Shown here one piece after another: positions 1 through 9,446 of a DNA stretch of 64,000 nt. The stretch lies in the NCBI GenBank assembly GCA_964567755.1, contig CAZMNW010000047.1, positions 1 to 64,000 on the forward strand. The letters run 5' to 3'. The notes under the pieces are model-generated. The model worked only from the letters and a program-made list of their open reading frames with translations, was not told where the DNA came from and did no database searches. Origin of the DNA: DASRJW01 sp964567755 (GTDB lineage: Bacteria > Krumholzibacteriota > Krumholzibacteriia > G020349025). Positions within the stretch are counted from its first letter, which is position 1; each line of letters starts with the position of its first letter. A program made the translations under genes and the position numbers.

Positions 1-772
1 CAACCACGGGACGGGCAGTGGGCGCGCTTGGTGGTGCGGAGGCGAAGGCGGCGAATACCCAGTGCGGACCGCCGCCGAGCTCGCCAGCGATTGGTTCCGC
101 ATCGATTCCGGTGGGCGCGCCAGCGTCTGGTCCTGGATCGACGCCGAGGTCGATGGCGAAGGCCTGGCGCGGGATGGCGGCAGGGTCGAGATTCAAGCCG
201 AAGGCACATCGACGTGGTCGGCGCTCGTTCCCGTCGAAGGCTACACCCACACGCTGAGTGCCGCGGCAGACAACCCACTCGGGCCCGCGTCACCGTGCCT
301 GTCCGGGCGCGACACGAGCTGGCGCCAACTGCACTTCGATCTCGCTGCCCGAAGCGGGCAGCGCGTGCGCTTCCGCTTCGTCTTCGGCAGTGACAACGTG
401 GCGACGACGCTCGGCCTGCGTGGTTGGCTCGTCGACGATTTCCGCTTCGAGGCCGGCCCGAGTGCGCCGACCGACGCCTCGCAGTCTCTCCCGCCGCATC
501 TGCAGTTGCAGGTGGGACCCAATCCATTCAACCCGCGGCTCACCTTCGACCTGCAGGTTCCCGCCGGCGCCGGCCATCTGCGGCTCGTCGTCATGGACGC
601 GCGTGGTCGGGTGCTGCGGCGGGTCCTCGATGCAGCCCTATCCCCGGGACCGCATCGACTGGGATGGGATGGCGCGGACGAAGGTGGAGTGGCCGCTGCC
701 TCCGGTGTCTACTACTATCGGTTGTCCTGGGCCGAAGGCCTGGAATCCGGCAAGGTGGTCCTGTTACGCTGA
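1..772 (+). CDS. C-terminal part of secreted protein with FlgD-like/sorting-type terminal domain (5' end outside window)
   Basis: The frame is open from the first bases of the window, so the start lies upstream. An early WWCGG stretch followed by a beta-rich region (about residues 25-150) resembles MAM/jelly-roll regions of secreted peptidase-like proteins. The last ~85 residues, from VGPNPFNP through SGVYYYRL to KVVLLR, are a FlgD-type Ig-like terminal domain of the kind found at the ends of cell-surface proteins in FCB-group and related bacteria. The catalytic or binding part, if any, is not in the window, so function is unknown; a secreted or surface location is inferred from the terminal domain. 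The gene ends with TGA and is followed after ~57 bases by a lipoprotein gene. Confidence 0.7.
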   Translation, partial: NHGTGSGRAWWCGGEGGEYPVRTAAELASDWFRIDSGGRASVWSWIDAEVDGEGLARDGGRVEIQAEGTSTWSALVPVEGYTHTLSAAADNPLGPASPCLSGRDTSWRQLHFDLAARSGQRVRFRFVFGSDNVATTLGLRGWLVDDFRFEAGPSAPTDASQSLPPHLQLQVGPNPFNPRLTFDLQVPAGAGHLRLVVMDARGRVLRRVLDAALSPGPHRLGWDGADEGGVAAASGVYYYRLSWAEGLESGKVVLLR

Positions 773-829
773 CGCCACCGGCGGCGGCCATTGCCGCCAC
801 AAGAGCGCCTGGTGTCGAGGGGGAAAAAC

Positions 830-1501
830 TTGCGGCGATTTGGACACAAGACGAGCACACGCTGGCACAAGCCAGCTCTTTGGGGGGCGTGCTTGTTGGC
901 TTTGTCCGGTTGCGTCGACCGCTACGCGACCGACATCCCGGTGGAGTATCACGACCTGCTGGCGGAAAAGTACATCGGCAGGTACGCCTGGACTCGGCTC
1001 ACGATCCAGCACGAGAAAAAAGAGGGCGTCAAGATCGAGCAAGACCAAGATGTGCTCATCACCGAGCTCGGGTTGCATCGCGCCGGATCGGTGACGGTGG
1101 AAACGCTGGATGGCAAGGTGCGCGTCGTCTATCCATTCAACCTGGCGCGACCGCTGGTGCTCGAACACTACGAACGCGCATTGCTCGACATTCTCTGGCT
1201 CGAATCCCCGGAGACGCGCCACGCCGCGCACAAGGACAAGTACGGCAATCGCATCGCCGACGCCATCCGCGATCACAAGGTCCTGCAGGACATGCCGATG
1301 TTCGTGGCTTATCTCTCCTGGGGCGCGCCGACCAAGATCGTCCCGATCAAACGTGGCACCGACGAGACCTGGCAGTACAACACCCCGAACCTCAGGAAAG
1401 CGACGATCGACTTCCGGGGCGGCAAGGTGGCGAAGGTCGATGGCGAGAACGTCGCCGACACCGAGGCCGCCACCAAGCGCAAGCGCTTGCGACGCACGTG
1501 A
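830..1501 (+). CDS. Putative lipoprotein of unknown function
   Basis: The protein (223 aa) opens with a basic n-region, a short hydrophobic run (ALWGACLLAL) and a lipobox LSGC near residue 29, so it is probably a lipoprotein anchored through that Cys. The TTG at 830 is preferred because GAGGGG at 818-823 sits about 7 nt upstream; in-frame alternatives are GTG 812 and TTG 791, which lack such a site. The mature part is hydrophilic with no motif I recognise; it ends in a Lys/Arg-rich tail (KRKRLRR). It lies 10 nt before the adenosine deaminase gene, so the two may be co-transcribed, but no functional link is evident. Confidence 0.65.
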   Translation: MRRFGHKTSTRWHKPALWGACLLALSGCVDRYATDIPVEYHDLLAEKYIGRYAWTRLTIQHEKKEGVKIEQDQDVLITELGLHRAGSVTVETLDGKVRVVYPFNLARPLVLEHYERALLDILWLESPETRHAAHKDKYGNRIADAIRDHKVLQDMPMFVAYLSWGAPTKIVPIKRGTDETWQYNTPNLRKATIDFRGGKVAKVDGENVADTEAATKRKRLRRT

Positions 1502-1511
1502 TCACACTCGC

Positions 1512-2588
1512 ATGATCCCCATCCCCGAGGACTTGGTTCGGGCGCTGCCCAAGACCGACCTGCACTTGCACCTGGATGGCTCGCTGCGTCTTGAAACGAT
1601 GCTCGAGCTCGCGCAGGAACAAGGGATCCGGCTGCCCGCCGAGGATGTCGAGGGGCTCGCGCGTCAGCTGCGCATGGGGGTGGGGGAGCGCAGCCTGGAG
1701 CGTTACCTCACCGCTTTCGACACCACCCTGTCGGTGCTGCAGGAAAAGGAAGCGATCGAGCGCTGCGCTTACGAGCTCGCCGCCGATTGCGCCGCGGAGA
1801 ACGTGCGTTATATCGAGGTGCGCTTCTCGCCGATTCTGCACACTCGGCACGGGCTGTCGCTCAAGGATTCCGTCGAGGCCGTGCGCGATGGCCTGTGGCG
1901 CGCCGAGCGCGAGCTCGGCATCCAGACCGGGATCATCATCTGCGGCATCCGTCATATCAGTCCCGAGAGCTCGCTGGTGCTGGCGCAATTGGCGCTCGAG
2001 TACAAGGGCGCTGGCGTCGTCGGCTACGACCTGGCCGGAGCCGAAGAGCACTTTCCCGCCAAAAAGCACCGGGAAGCGTTCTTTCTCATCCTCAACAACA
2101 ACATCAACTGCACCGTGCACGCCGGCGAAGCCTTCGGTCCCTCGTCGATCGCCCAGGCGGTGCACTACTGCGGTGCTCACCGCGTCGGTCACGGGACGCG
2201 ATTGCGCGAGGATCCGGATTTGATGGCCTACGTCAACGACCACCGCATCGCACTCGAGATGTGTCTGTCCAGCAACGTCCACACGGGCGCCATCCAGACT
2301 CTCGCCGACCACCCGATCAAGGAATACCTGGACGCAGGACTGCGCGTGACCCTCAATACCGACAACCGCCTGATCAGCAACACCACGCTGACGAACGAGT
2401 TCATGCTCGCGGTCGAACATTGTGGTCTGACGCTGCATGACATCGAGGACACCATCTTCTACGGATTCAAGAGCGCCTTCCTGCCGCTCAAGCGCAAGAA
2501 GGAGCTGCTGGGTAACGTCACCCGCGAAATCCGGGCGCTCACGGCTCCCTACCACCCGCGTGGCGACGAGCACGAGGCCAACATCTGA
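1512..2588 (+). CDS. add: Adenosine deaminase / adenosine deaminase-like amidohydrolase
   Basis: This 358-aa protein belongs to the metal-dependent adenosine/AMP deaminase branch of the amidohydrolase superfamily, which hydrolytically deaminates adenosine or related purines. The zinc ligands are visible: HLHLDGS near the N-terminus (HxH), the His of VHAGE, and the distal Asp of NTDNR; RVGHG carries the other active-site His. Length matches bacterial Add. The TDNR variant in place of TDDP is common in the bacterial subgroup that also includes aminodeoxyfutalosine deaminases, so the exact substrate is uncertain. ATG 1512 follows the lipoprotein stop by 10 nt. The enzyme is expected to be cytosolic and to serve purine salvage. 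Confidence 0.88.
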   Translation: MIPIPEDLVRALPKTDLHLHLDGSLRLETMLELAQEQGIRLPAEDVEGLARQLRMGVGERSLERYLTAFDTTLSVLQEKEAIERCAYELAADCAAENVRYIEVRFSPILHTRHGLSLKDSVEAVRDGLWRAERELGIQTGIIICGIRHISPESSLVLAQLALEYKGAGVVGYDLAGAEEHFPAKKHREAFFLILNNNINCTVHAGEAFGPSSIAQAVHYCGAHRVGHGTRLREDPDLMAYVNDHRIALEMCLSSNVHTGAIQTLADHPIKEYLDAGLRVTLNTDNRLISNTTLTNEFMLAVEHCGLTLHDIEDTIFYGFKSAFLPLKRKKELLGNVTREIRALTAPYHPRGDEHEANI

Positions 2589-2946
2589 CCATCGGCGCGT
2601 CGGGCTCTGCCGCGGCACGGCTTGCCTCCATTGCTTCCGTGCGCGCGCACGATGGCGTCCGGGTACCGGCCGCACCATTCCCGTTCGTGCCCTCCTTTCC
2701 CCGACAGCGCCACCGCTCACCTGTGAATGCATCTTGCTGCGTCCTGCTGCGGAACCAAACGCCGGCGATCGACGGCCAGCTTCTGGCCGGGCCGGGCCCC
2801 GAGCGCCGTCCGCGCACGAGGTGCCGCGGCAGTGTCGGGAGCGCAGGGATGGCGAGGCGCAGCGGTTCCGCGCTTCGGCATGACCCAATCCCGCGTCGGC
2901 GTGCGCCTTTAGGCGGCGACGGCTCGTAGCGGAAGGAACGGATTCC
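2589..2946. other. Intergenic region upstream of lon; no gene seen
   Basis: About 358 bases between adenosine deaminase and lon. Small open frames here lack codon bias and ribosome binding sites. It probably contains the lon promoter, but I see no convincing -35/-10 pair and no CIRCE-type or HrcA-like inverted repeat. The lon ribosome binding site (GGAAGGAA) is at its right end. Confidence 0.5.
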
Positions 2947-5379
2947 ATGCTGCCCGAGGATCTCGACACCGATTCGCCGCAGGTCGATCCCGAAGACATC
3001 CCCGAGACGCTGCCGGCCTTGCCGGTGAGTGACGCGGTCATCTTCCCGCACATGTTGGTGCCGCTCGTGGTTTCCGATCGCAAGCTCATCCTCCTGGCCG
3101 AAGACGTGCTGTCGGGACCCAAGTTGTTCGGCGCCTTCACGCAACGACCACCGGAGCAACTGGACGGCGGAGACGAGCTCGACAGCATCTACCGCGTCGG
3201 GACGCTCGTCGCCGTGAGCAAGACCATGCGCTTCGCCGACGGCTCCATGCGCATTCTCGGCAAGGGAATCTGTCGCGCTTACATCCTCGGGCTCGCCTCC
3301 AGCGAACCGTACTTGACCGTGCGCGTGAGCTGCCGGCCTGACGCCAGTGGTGCGCAGCGGCGGCAGCGAGTCTTGATGGCGCAGGTGAACAAGGCCTTCG
3401 CCAAGCTCGTCGACGGCTGCGAGACGCTGCCGTCCGAACTCAAGACTCTCGCCGCGCGCACCACCGATGCAGGGGCGCTGGCCGATCTGGTGGCGGCGAA
3501 CGTGGACCTGCGGGTGGCGGAAAAGCAGCAGCTGCTGGAGACTCGCGCGATCACGGCGCGTCTGGAAAAGTTGGTGCACCTGCTCGGGCACGAGCTGCAG
3601 GTGCAAAAACTCGGCGAGAAGCTGCAGACCGACATGCGCGAGGAAATGGACAAAGAACAGCGCGAATACTTCCTGCGCCAGCAGATCAAGGCGATTCGCA
3701 AAGAGCTGGGCGATTCCGAAGATGGCACCTCAGAAATGGACGAGCTGCGTGGGCGCATTCAAGCGCATGCCATGCCGGACGAAACGCGCGAGGTGGCGCT
3801 CAAGGAGCTCGAACGGTTGGCGCGGATGTCGCCGGCGTCGGCCGAATACTCCGTCGCCAAGACCTACATCGACTGGATTCTCGACCTGCCATGGAGTCAC
3901 GCCACCGTCGACCACCACGATCTGCGCCGCGCGGCGCGCGTCCTCGACGAGGATCATTACGACTTGAGCAAGGTGAAGGAGCGAATCCTCGAGTTCCTGG
4001 CGGTGAAGAAGCTCAAGAAGGACATGCAGGGCCCGATCCTGTGCCTGCTCGGACCGCCCGGGGTGGGGAAGACCTCGCTCGGCCGCAGCGTCGCGCGCAG
4101 CCTGGGCCGTGAGTTCGTCCGCGTCGCACTCGGCGGCGTGCGCGACGAGGCCGAGATTCGTGGTCACCGGCGCACCTATGTCGGAGCGCTGCCGGGACGG
4201 GTCATTCAGGGCTTGAAGACCGCCAAGGCCAACAACCCGGTGTTCATGCTCGACGAGATCGACAAGCTGGGCAGCGATTTTCGTGGCGATCCGTCGGCGG
4301 CTTTGCTCGAGGTACTGGATCCAGCGCAGAACAACACTTTCTCCGACCACTATCTCAGCGTGCCCTTCGATTTGTCGAAGGTGCTGTTCATGGCGACGGC
4401 CAACACGCTCGACACCATCCCGCATGTGCTGCGCGATCGCCTCGAAGTCATCGAGATCCCCGGTTACACCAACAACGAGAAGATGGAGATCGCCAAGCGC
4501 TACCTCGTGCCGCGTCAGATGCAAGCGCACGGAATCACCTCGGCCTATCTGCGCTTCAGCGATGCAGGCTTGATGAGCATCGTCGAGGACCACACGCGCG
4601 AGGCGGGTGTGCGGCAGCTCGAACGCTGCATCGGCACCGTCTGCCGCCGCGTTGCCCGTGGCGTCGCCGCCGGCAAGCGCGCCCAGAAGCGTCTCAGCCG
4701 CGACAACGTCGACGAGTTTCTCGGCGCGCCGGCATACTCGTCGCCGGCGGCGCTGCGCCGCGCCGAGATCGGGGTCGCGACCGGCATGGCGTGGACGCAA
4801 ACGGGCGGCGAGATCCTGTTCATCGAGGCGGTCAAAATGCCGGGCTCTGGCGCCCTCAAGCTCACCGGTTCTCTGGGGCAGGTGATGCGGGAATCGGCCG
4901 AGGCGGCGTTGTCTTACCTGCGCTCACGCGCGGGGACGGCACGGATGGGACACGAGTTTTTCGCGCGCAACGACTTCCACGTGCACGTGCCGGCCGGTGC
5001 CACGCCCAAGGATGGCCCGTCTGCGGGGATCACCATCGCCACGGCACTCGCGTCGCTGGTGTATGGTATCCCCGTGCGGAGCGACCTCGCGTTGACCGGC
5101 GAGGTGACGCTGACCGGCAAAGTGCTGCCCATCGGTGGCGTGCGGCTCAAGTTGCTCGCCGCCTTCCGCGCCGGCATCCACGAAGTCGTCCTGCCGCAGC
5201 AGAACGAGAAGGACCTCGCAGAGGTGCCGCGGGAAGTGCGGGAGAAGCTGAAGGTGCATTGGGTCAGCACGGCCGACGAGGTCCTGGAGCTGGCTCTTGT
5301 CGGGCAGCCGCCCAAGACACGCCGCATTCTGGCCAAATCAGCAAGGGTGCGCGAGCGCCGCACCGCAACGCAGAGGTGA
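2947..5379 (+). CDS. lon: ATP-dependent protease Lon (LonA)
   Basis: An 810-aa LonA protease that unfolds and degrades damaged and regulatory proteins in the cytosol. Domain order is typical: N-terminal substrate domain (from LPALPVSDAVIFPHM, ~residues 20-215), a coiled middle region, AAA+ ATPase with Walker A GPPGVGKTS (~369-377) and Walker B FMLDEIDK (~434-441), and a C-terminal protease domain with the catalytic Ser in PKDGPSAG (~692) and catalytic Lys in GGVRLKLLAA (~735), replacing the usual GGLKEK spacing but keeping the Lys. ATG 2947 has AAGGA just upstream. The next gene begins 9 nt after its stop, so Lon may be co-transcribed with the heptose cluster. Confidence 0.96.
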   Translation: MLPEDLDTDSPQVDPEDIPETLPALPVSDAVIFPHMLVPLVVSDRKLILLAEDVLSGPKLFGAFTQRPPEQLDGGDELDSIYRVGTLVAVSKTMRFADGSMRILGKGICRAYILGLASSEPYLTVRVSCRPDASGAQRRQRVLMAQVNKAFAKLVDGCETLPSELKTLAARTTDAGALADLVAANVDLRVAEKQQLLETRAITARLEKLVHLLGHELQVQKLGEKLQTDMREEMDKEQREYFLRQQIKAIRKELGDSEDGTSEMDELRGRIQAHAMPDETREVALKELERLARMSPASAEYSVAKTYIDWILDLPWSHATVDHHDLRRAARVLDEDHYDLSKVKERILEFLAVKKLKKDMQGPILCLLGPPGVGKTSLGRSVARSLGREFVRVALGGVRDEAEIRGHRRTYVGALPGRVIQGLKTAKANNPVFMLDEIDKLGSDFRGDPSAALLEVLDPAQNNTFSDHYLSVPFDLSKVLFMATANTLDTIPHVLRDRLEVIEIPGYTNNEKMEIAKRYLVPRQMQAHGITSAYLRFSDAGLMSIVEDHTREAGVRQLERCIGTVCRRVARGVAAGKRAQKRLSRDNVDEFLGAPAYSSPAALRRAEIGVATGMAWTQTGGEILFIEAVKMPGSGALKLTGSLGQVMRESAEAALSYLRSRAGTARMGHEFFARNDFHVHVPAGATPKDGPSAGITIATALASLVYGIPVRSDLALTGEVTLTGKVLPIGGVRLKLLAAFRAGIHEVVLPQQNEKDLAEVPREVREKLKVHWVSTADEVLELALVGQPPKTRRILAKSARVRERRTATQR

Positions 5380-5388
5380 GGAGAGTCG

Positions 5389-6477
5389 GTGGGTGAACCC
5401 GCATACAAGGCGCCGCTCGTCCAGCCGCTGTCGCGCTGGTTGCGCCTCGTTCCCACCGAGCAGTCCTTTCATCTGCCGCTCGTCGGGCCCGAAGGCGGCA
5501 GGGTGCTCTTTCTCCAGAGCGGCGAGATCACCGACCTGCTGTTCGCGGCCCCGCTCATCGCTGGCCTGCAGCGCGCCTATCCGCGCTGTCGCATCGGTGT
5601 CCTGGTACGCGAGGACGCCAGCGAGCTGATCCGGCACCACCCACACGTGCACGACATGCTGATCTACCAGACGGGTCGCATGAAGCTCATGCATCCGCAT
5701 TTCTTTCGTCTGGTGCAGAAACTTCGCCAGCGCTCCTACGACATGGTCGTGCACATGGGGGAGTCGCCACCCCCCGCACACGAGGTGCTCGGCTACTTGA
5801 GCGGTGCGCCGGTGCGCCTCGGACCGTCGCGCGACCACAGCTATCCGTACGTGAATTGCGAGCTGCGCTGGGATCCCGGCAGGTCGGGCTACGAAGGACG
5901 TCGGCTCGCCGAGGTGGCAGGACTCCTGGGAGTGCATAGCGTCCAGCCTCCACTCGGCGCCCTGCTCACCGATCAGGACCTGCGCTTCGCACGCCAGCTC
6001 GTGCACTTTCGCAAGCCTAGAACGGACCAGCTGCTGATCGGAGTCGATCCCGGCCGAGGGAAGGCGAACACGCGCGTGCTCGATCGCACGCTCGCGTACT
6101 TGCTGCACACGATCTATCAGCGCTACCGCTCCAAGGTCATCGTGCTCTCGACGCCCGAGGAGAATGAAACGGCCAAGCGCTTCGAGCAGGGCCTGCAGTG
6201 CGAGCGCATCGAACTGCCACGCCACAACGTCAAGGACGTGGTGGCGCTGCTCTCCCAATGCGATCTGTTTCTTGCCGGCAACACCAACCTCTTGCACTTT
6301 GCAGTCGCCTTCGGCGTTCCGACCCTCGGTCTGTTCACGGACCGCGACGATCCGCGCTGGACGCCCCCGGAGGCGGCCCACTTCGCGGTGCTCCAGGGCC
6401 GCCGTGGCACGCGTCTGTCGCTCGAAACCTTCCAGTCGCGCGTCGAAGCATTGCTTTCGCTCCCCGACCGCCGCTGA
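5389..6477 (+). CDS. Glycosyltransferase family 9-like protein (heptosyltransferase-like)
   Basis: A 362-aa GT9/ADP-heptose heptosyltransferase-like protein, the first of four GT9 members in this cluster. The N-terminal region VLFLQSGEITDLLFAAPLIAGL corresponds to the opening Rossmann segment of WaaC/WaaF-type enzymes. The usual C-terminal N-D-S-G-x-x-H donor-site motif is replaced by GNTNLLH near residue 297, so activity or donor preference may differ. Start GTG 5389 lies 9 nt after lon. The MsbA-like gene begins 42 nt downstream. A role in LPS core assembly at the inner face of the inner membrane is inferred from the neighbours. Confidence 0.75.
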   Translation: MGEPAYKAPLVQPLSRWLRLVPTEQSFHLPLVGPEGGRVLFLQSGEITDLLFAAPLIAGLQRAYPRCRIGVLVREDASELIRHHPHVHDMLIYQTGRMKLMHPHFFRLVQKLRQRSYDMVVHMGESPPPAHEVLGYLSGAPVRLGPSRDHSYPYVNCELRWDPGRSGYEGRRLAEVAGLLGVHSVQPPLGALLTDQDLRFARQLVHFRKPRTDQLLIGVDPGRGKANTRVLDRTLAYLLHTIYQRYRSKVIVLSTPEENETAKRFEQGLQCERIELPRHNVKDVVALLSQCDLFLAGNTNLLHFAVAFGVPTLGLFTDRDDPRWTPPEAAHFAVLQGRRGTRLSLETFQSRVEALLSLPDRR

Positions 6478-6519
6478 ATCCGCTGGCCGGCCATCGGCCA
6501 GGCCGGTATCCTGAGCACG

Positions 6520-8361
6520 ATGTCCACCGCCCCCAGGCTTCTGCGCATCCTTCGACCTTACTGGAAGGCGCTGGCGCTGACCGCTTGTTGCATCGGCGCT
6601 TATGCCGTGCTATCCGGCGTTTCGGTGCTGGCCGTATCGCCGTTCGTGCGCATCCTGCTCGGGTCTGCGGCAGCCCCGAGCGCCGTGGGTTCGCCCGCGC
6701 CGCGCGCTCCGGATGCAGGCGTCTGGGTTCCGGCGGCGGCGACGAGCCTGCTCGCCGCGTGGCGCACCCGACTCGAAGGATTTCTCCTCGACGGCGATCG
6801 TCTGCACGCCCTCGGCCGTTTTTGTCTGCTTGCGCTCACGCTTTTTCTGCTCAAGAACTTTTTCCACTACGCGCAGACCTTTCTCACCAATCATCTCGAA
6901 CAGAGCACGCTGCGCGACCTGCGGCTGCAGGTGTATCGGCACATCGTCGAAATGCCGCTCGGGGTCTTCGCGCGCGAGCGCACCGGGACATTCATCTCGC
7001 GTCTGGTCAACGATGTCGGGCTGATGCGGATCGCACTCGTGGGCGGTGTGCTGTCGCTGATGCGCAACGTGCTCATGCTCGTCATCGCACTCGGCATCCT
7101 GGTGCTCGCGTCCTGGAAGCTGGCGCTGGTGGCGTTCTTGGTGCTGCCCCCCAATGCCGTGCTCATCGCCAAGCTGGGGAAGCGCCTGCGCCGGCGCAGC
7201 GGTCAGGCGCAGGAACGCATGGCCGACATGGCGAGCGTCGTGCAGGAAACGGTCTCGGGGGCGCGCATCGTCAAGGCTTTCGGAATGCATGAATTTGAAA
7301 GCCGCCGTTTTGCAAAATATAACGATAGTTATTTCAAGTCTTACATGAGGGTGAGGCGACTCCAGGCACTGGCGCCTCCGGTGGCTGAAATGCTCGCCGT
7401 GCTGGGCCTCGTCGCCATCTTGTGGTTCGGCGGCCGCCTGGTGCTGGTGGGCGAACTGCCGCCCGATCGCCTCTTCCTTTTCCTGACCGCCATGATCTGG
7501 CTGGCAGAGCCGGTGAAAGCCCTGATCGGAGTGCACAACACCATGCAGGAAGGCTTGGCGGCTGCCGAGCGTGTCTTTGCCTTGCTCGATCTGCCAACAG
7601 AGCCGCCGCGTCACCTCGGCGGCGGCGCCACCTTCGAGCGCGAGTTGCGCTTCGAAGGGGTGGGCTTCGCCTACGAGGCGGGTCGGCCGGTGCTGCAGGA
7701 TGTGGATCTCGTCGTGCATCCCGGCCAAGTCGTGGCGCTCGTCGGCCCGAGCGGCGCCGGAAAATCGACCTTCGTCGATCTCGTGCCGCGGTTCGTCGAG
7801 ACGAGCAGCGGCCGCATTCTCCTCGATGGCGTCGACATCCGCGATCTGTCGCTCGACTCGCTGCGTGGACTGATCGGCATGGTGACCCAGGAAGTCATTC
7901 TCTTCAACGACAGCGTGCGCGCCAACATCGCCTACGGCCGGCCGGACGTCGACGAGGAGCGCCTGGTGGCGGCGGCCCGTGCCGCCAACGCCCACGATTT
8001 CATCGCCCGCTTGCCGCGCGGCTATGACACTCCGGTTGGCGAACGCGGCGTCATGTTCTCGGGCGGGGAGAGACAGCGATTGTCGATCGCGCGCGCGATT
8101 CTGCGCGATCCGAAGATCCTCATCTTCGACGAAGCCACCTCCAATCTCGACTCGCGCAGCGAGCATTTGATCCAGGAAGCCATGGAACGGCTCATGCGCG
8201 GTCGAACCACTTTCCTGGTGGCGCATCGTTTGTCGACTGTCCAGCGTGCCGACGTGATCCTGGTCATCGAGAATGGCCGTATCGTCGAACGTGGCACGCA
8301 CGAGCAGCTGCTCGCCGCAGCTGGATCGTACGCACGCTTGCGTCAACTCCAGGTCGGGTGA
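6520..8361 (+). CDS. msbA: MsbA-like lipid A/LPS ABC exporter (fused TMD-NBD)
   Basis: This 613-aa half-transporter has an N-terminal six-helix exporter domain and a C-terminal nucleotide-binding domain. Visible motifs: Walker A GPSGAGKS (~409-416), Q-loop region VTQEVILFNDSVRANIAYG, signature FSGGERQR (~513-520), Walker B LIFDEATSNLD and H-loop VAHRLST. Residues 65-90 form an extra periplasm-facing segment rich in Ala/Pro compared with E. coli MsbA. Family members flip lipid A-core or other lipids across the inner membrane as homodimers. Its place inside a heptosyltransferase operon supports the lipid A assignment. The next gene overlaps it by 4 nt (GTGA at 8358-8361), so translation is probably coupled. 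Confidence 0.85.
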   Translation: MSTAPRLLRILRPYWKALALTACCIGAYAVLSGVSVLAVSPFVRILLGSAAAPSAVGSPAPRAPDAGVWVPAAATSLLAAWRTRLEGFLLDGDRLHALGRFCLLALTLFLLKNFFHYAQTFLTNHLEQSTLRDLRLQVYRHIVEMPLGVFARERTGTFISRLVNDVGLMRIALVGGVLSLMRNVLMLVIALGILVLASWKLALVAFLVLPPNAVLIAKLGKRLRRRSGQAQERMADMASVVQETVSGARIVKAFGMHEFESRRFAKYNDSYFKSYMRVRRLQALAPPVAEMLAVLGLVAILWFGGRLVLVGELPPDRLFLFLTAMIWLAEPVKALIGVHNTMQEGLAAAERVFALLDLPTEPPRHLGGGATFERELRFEGVGFAYEAGRPVLQDVDLVVHPGQVVALVGPSGAGKSTFVDLVPRFVETSSGRILLDGVDIRDLSLDSLRGLIGMVTQEVILFNDSVRANIAYGRPDVDEERLVAAARAANAHDFIARLPRGYDTPVGERGVMFSGGERQRLSIARAILRDPKILIFDEATSNLDSRSEHLIQEAMERLMRGRTTFLVAHRLSTVQRADVILVIENGRIVERGTHEQLLAAAGSYARLRQLQVG

Positions 8362-9446
8362 CGTCCGTGTCCCAAGCGACGCGGTTGTTGGTCATCGCCC
8401 CGAGCTGGCTCGGGGATGCGGTGCTCTGCCTGCCGGCGCTGCACGCCCTCGTGGATGCGGGGGCGACTTTCGATGTCCTGGCACGCCGGGGGACAGAGCG
8501 CATTTTTGCCGAAGTCGTTCCCCCCGAGCGCTTGCACCTGGTGGCCGCAGCGCGCCGCTGGCAACGACTGCAAGCTGCATGGAGTCTGCGCGCCGAGCGC
8601 TACGCTGCCGCAGTCGTGCTGCCACCGTCCGCGAGCGCGGCATGGTTGGCGATCGCCACGGGTGCGGCGCGACGCGTCGGCGAACGCGTCTCGGGGCGTG
8701 CGTTTCTGCTCACCGATCCTATTCCAGCCGCCGGACGCGCCACCCATCTCGCGATCGCATACGCCAGAATCGCCGCGAGCGCGCTCCGCGCCTGCGGCAT
8801 GGACGCAGGCCCGACAATGGCCGACACCGAGAGTGCGCTTTTGCATTGGCCTTGGCTCTGCGCCACTGCCTCGGAGAACGCGGAGAGTGCTGCCGTGCTG
8901 CGCGCGCACGGCGTCCCTCCGTCGCAGGCTTTTGTCGCGCTGGCGCCAGGAGCCCGCTATGGGTCGGCCAAGCGTTATCCACCCGAACGATTCGCCGTCG
9001 CGGCGGCGGCGCTGGCGCGCGATCTTGCCTGCGCCGTCGTTCTGGTGGGCGGGCGCGACGACGCCGACGCCACGGCCGCCACACGGCAGCACTTGCCCGC
9101 GGCCGTCGATGTCGCCGGACAGACGACGCAGCGGGCACTGGTCGGCCTCCTGGCCCGTGCTCGGGGGGTTCTGTCCAACGATAGCGGCGTCATGCACCTC
9201 GCGGCTGCTCTCGGCACACCTGTGGTCGGCGTATTCGGCTCGACGAATCCGGCCTGGACGCGCCCGCTCGGGCCGAGGGCCACGCATGTCGTGCATCCAG
9301 TCCCGTGCGCGCCGTGCTATCGCCGGAGCTGCCCGATCGATTTTCCTTGCATGCTGCAAATCGAGCCTTCACAGCTGGTTGCAGCGCTCCATGGCCTGCT
9401 CGCGGTGGCGCCAGCCGATTCATCGGGGCCGCCGTCTCGGCTATGA
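8358..9446 (+). CDS. waaF: ADP-heptose:LPS heptosyltransferase II (WaaF-like)
   Basis: A 362-aa GT9 enzyme predicted to add heptose to the LPS inner core at the cytoplasmic face of the inner membrane. It starts with IAPSWLGDAVLCLPAL, close to the WaaF opening motif (PSWVGDxVM), and carries the donor-site motif SNDSGVMHLAAALGTPVVGVFG; the Cys-rich tail (PCAPCYRRSCPIDFPC) is also typical of WaaF. The GTG start overlaps the exporter stop by 4 nt; a second GTG at 8367 is possible. The kinase gene downstream overlaps by 4 nt (ATGA at 9443-9446). Confidence 0.87.
   Translation: MTSVSQATRLLVIAPSWLGDAVLCLPALHALVDAGATFDVLARRGTERIFAEVVPPERLHLVAAARRWQRLQAAWSLRAERYAAAVVLPPSASAAWLAIATGAARRVGERVSGRAFLLTDPIPAAGRATHLAIAYARIAASALRACGMDAGPTMADTESALLHWPWLCATASENAESAAVLRAHGVPPSQAFVALAPGARYGSAKRYPPERFAVAAAALARDLACAVVLVGGRDDADATAATRQHLPAAVDVAGQTTQRALVGLLARARGVLSNDSGVMHLAAALGTPVVGVFGSTNPAWTRPLGPRATHVVHPVPCAPCYRRSCPIDFPCMLQIEPSQLVAALHGLLAVAPADSSGPPSRL

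Noticed and set aside
1392..3188. Long minus-strand frame of ~600 codons
   Set aside because: It is antisense to adenosine deaminase and lon, whose protein motifs are unambiguous.
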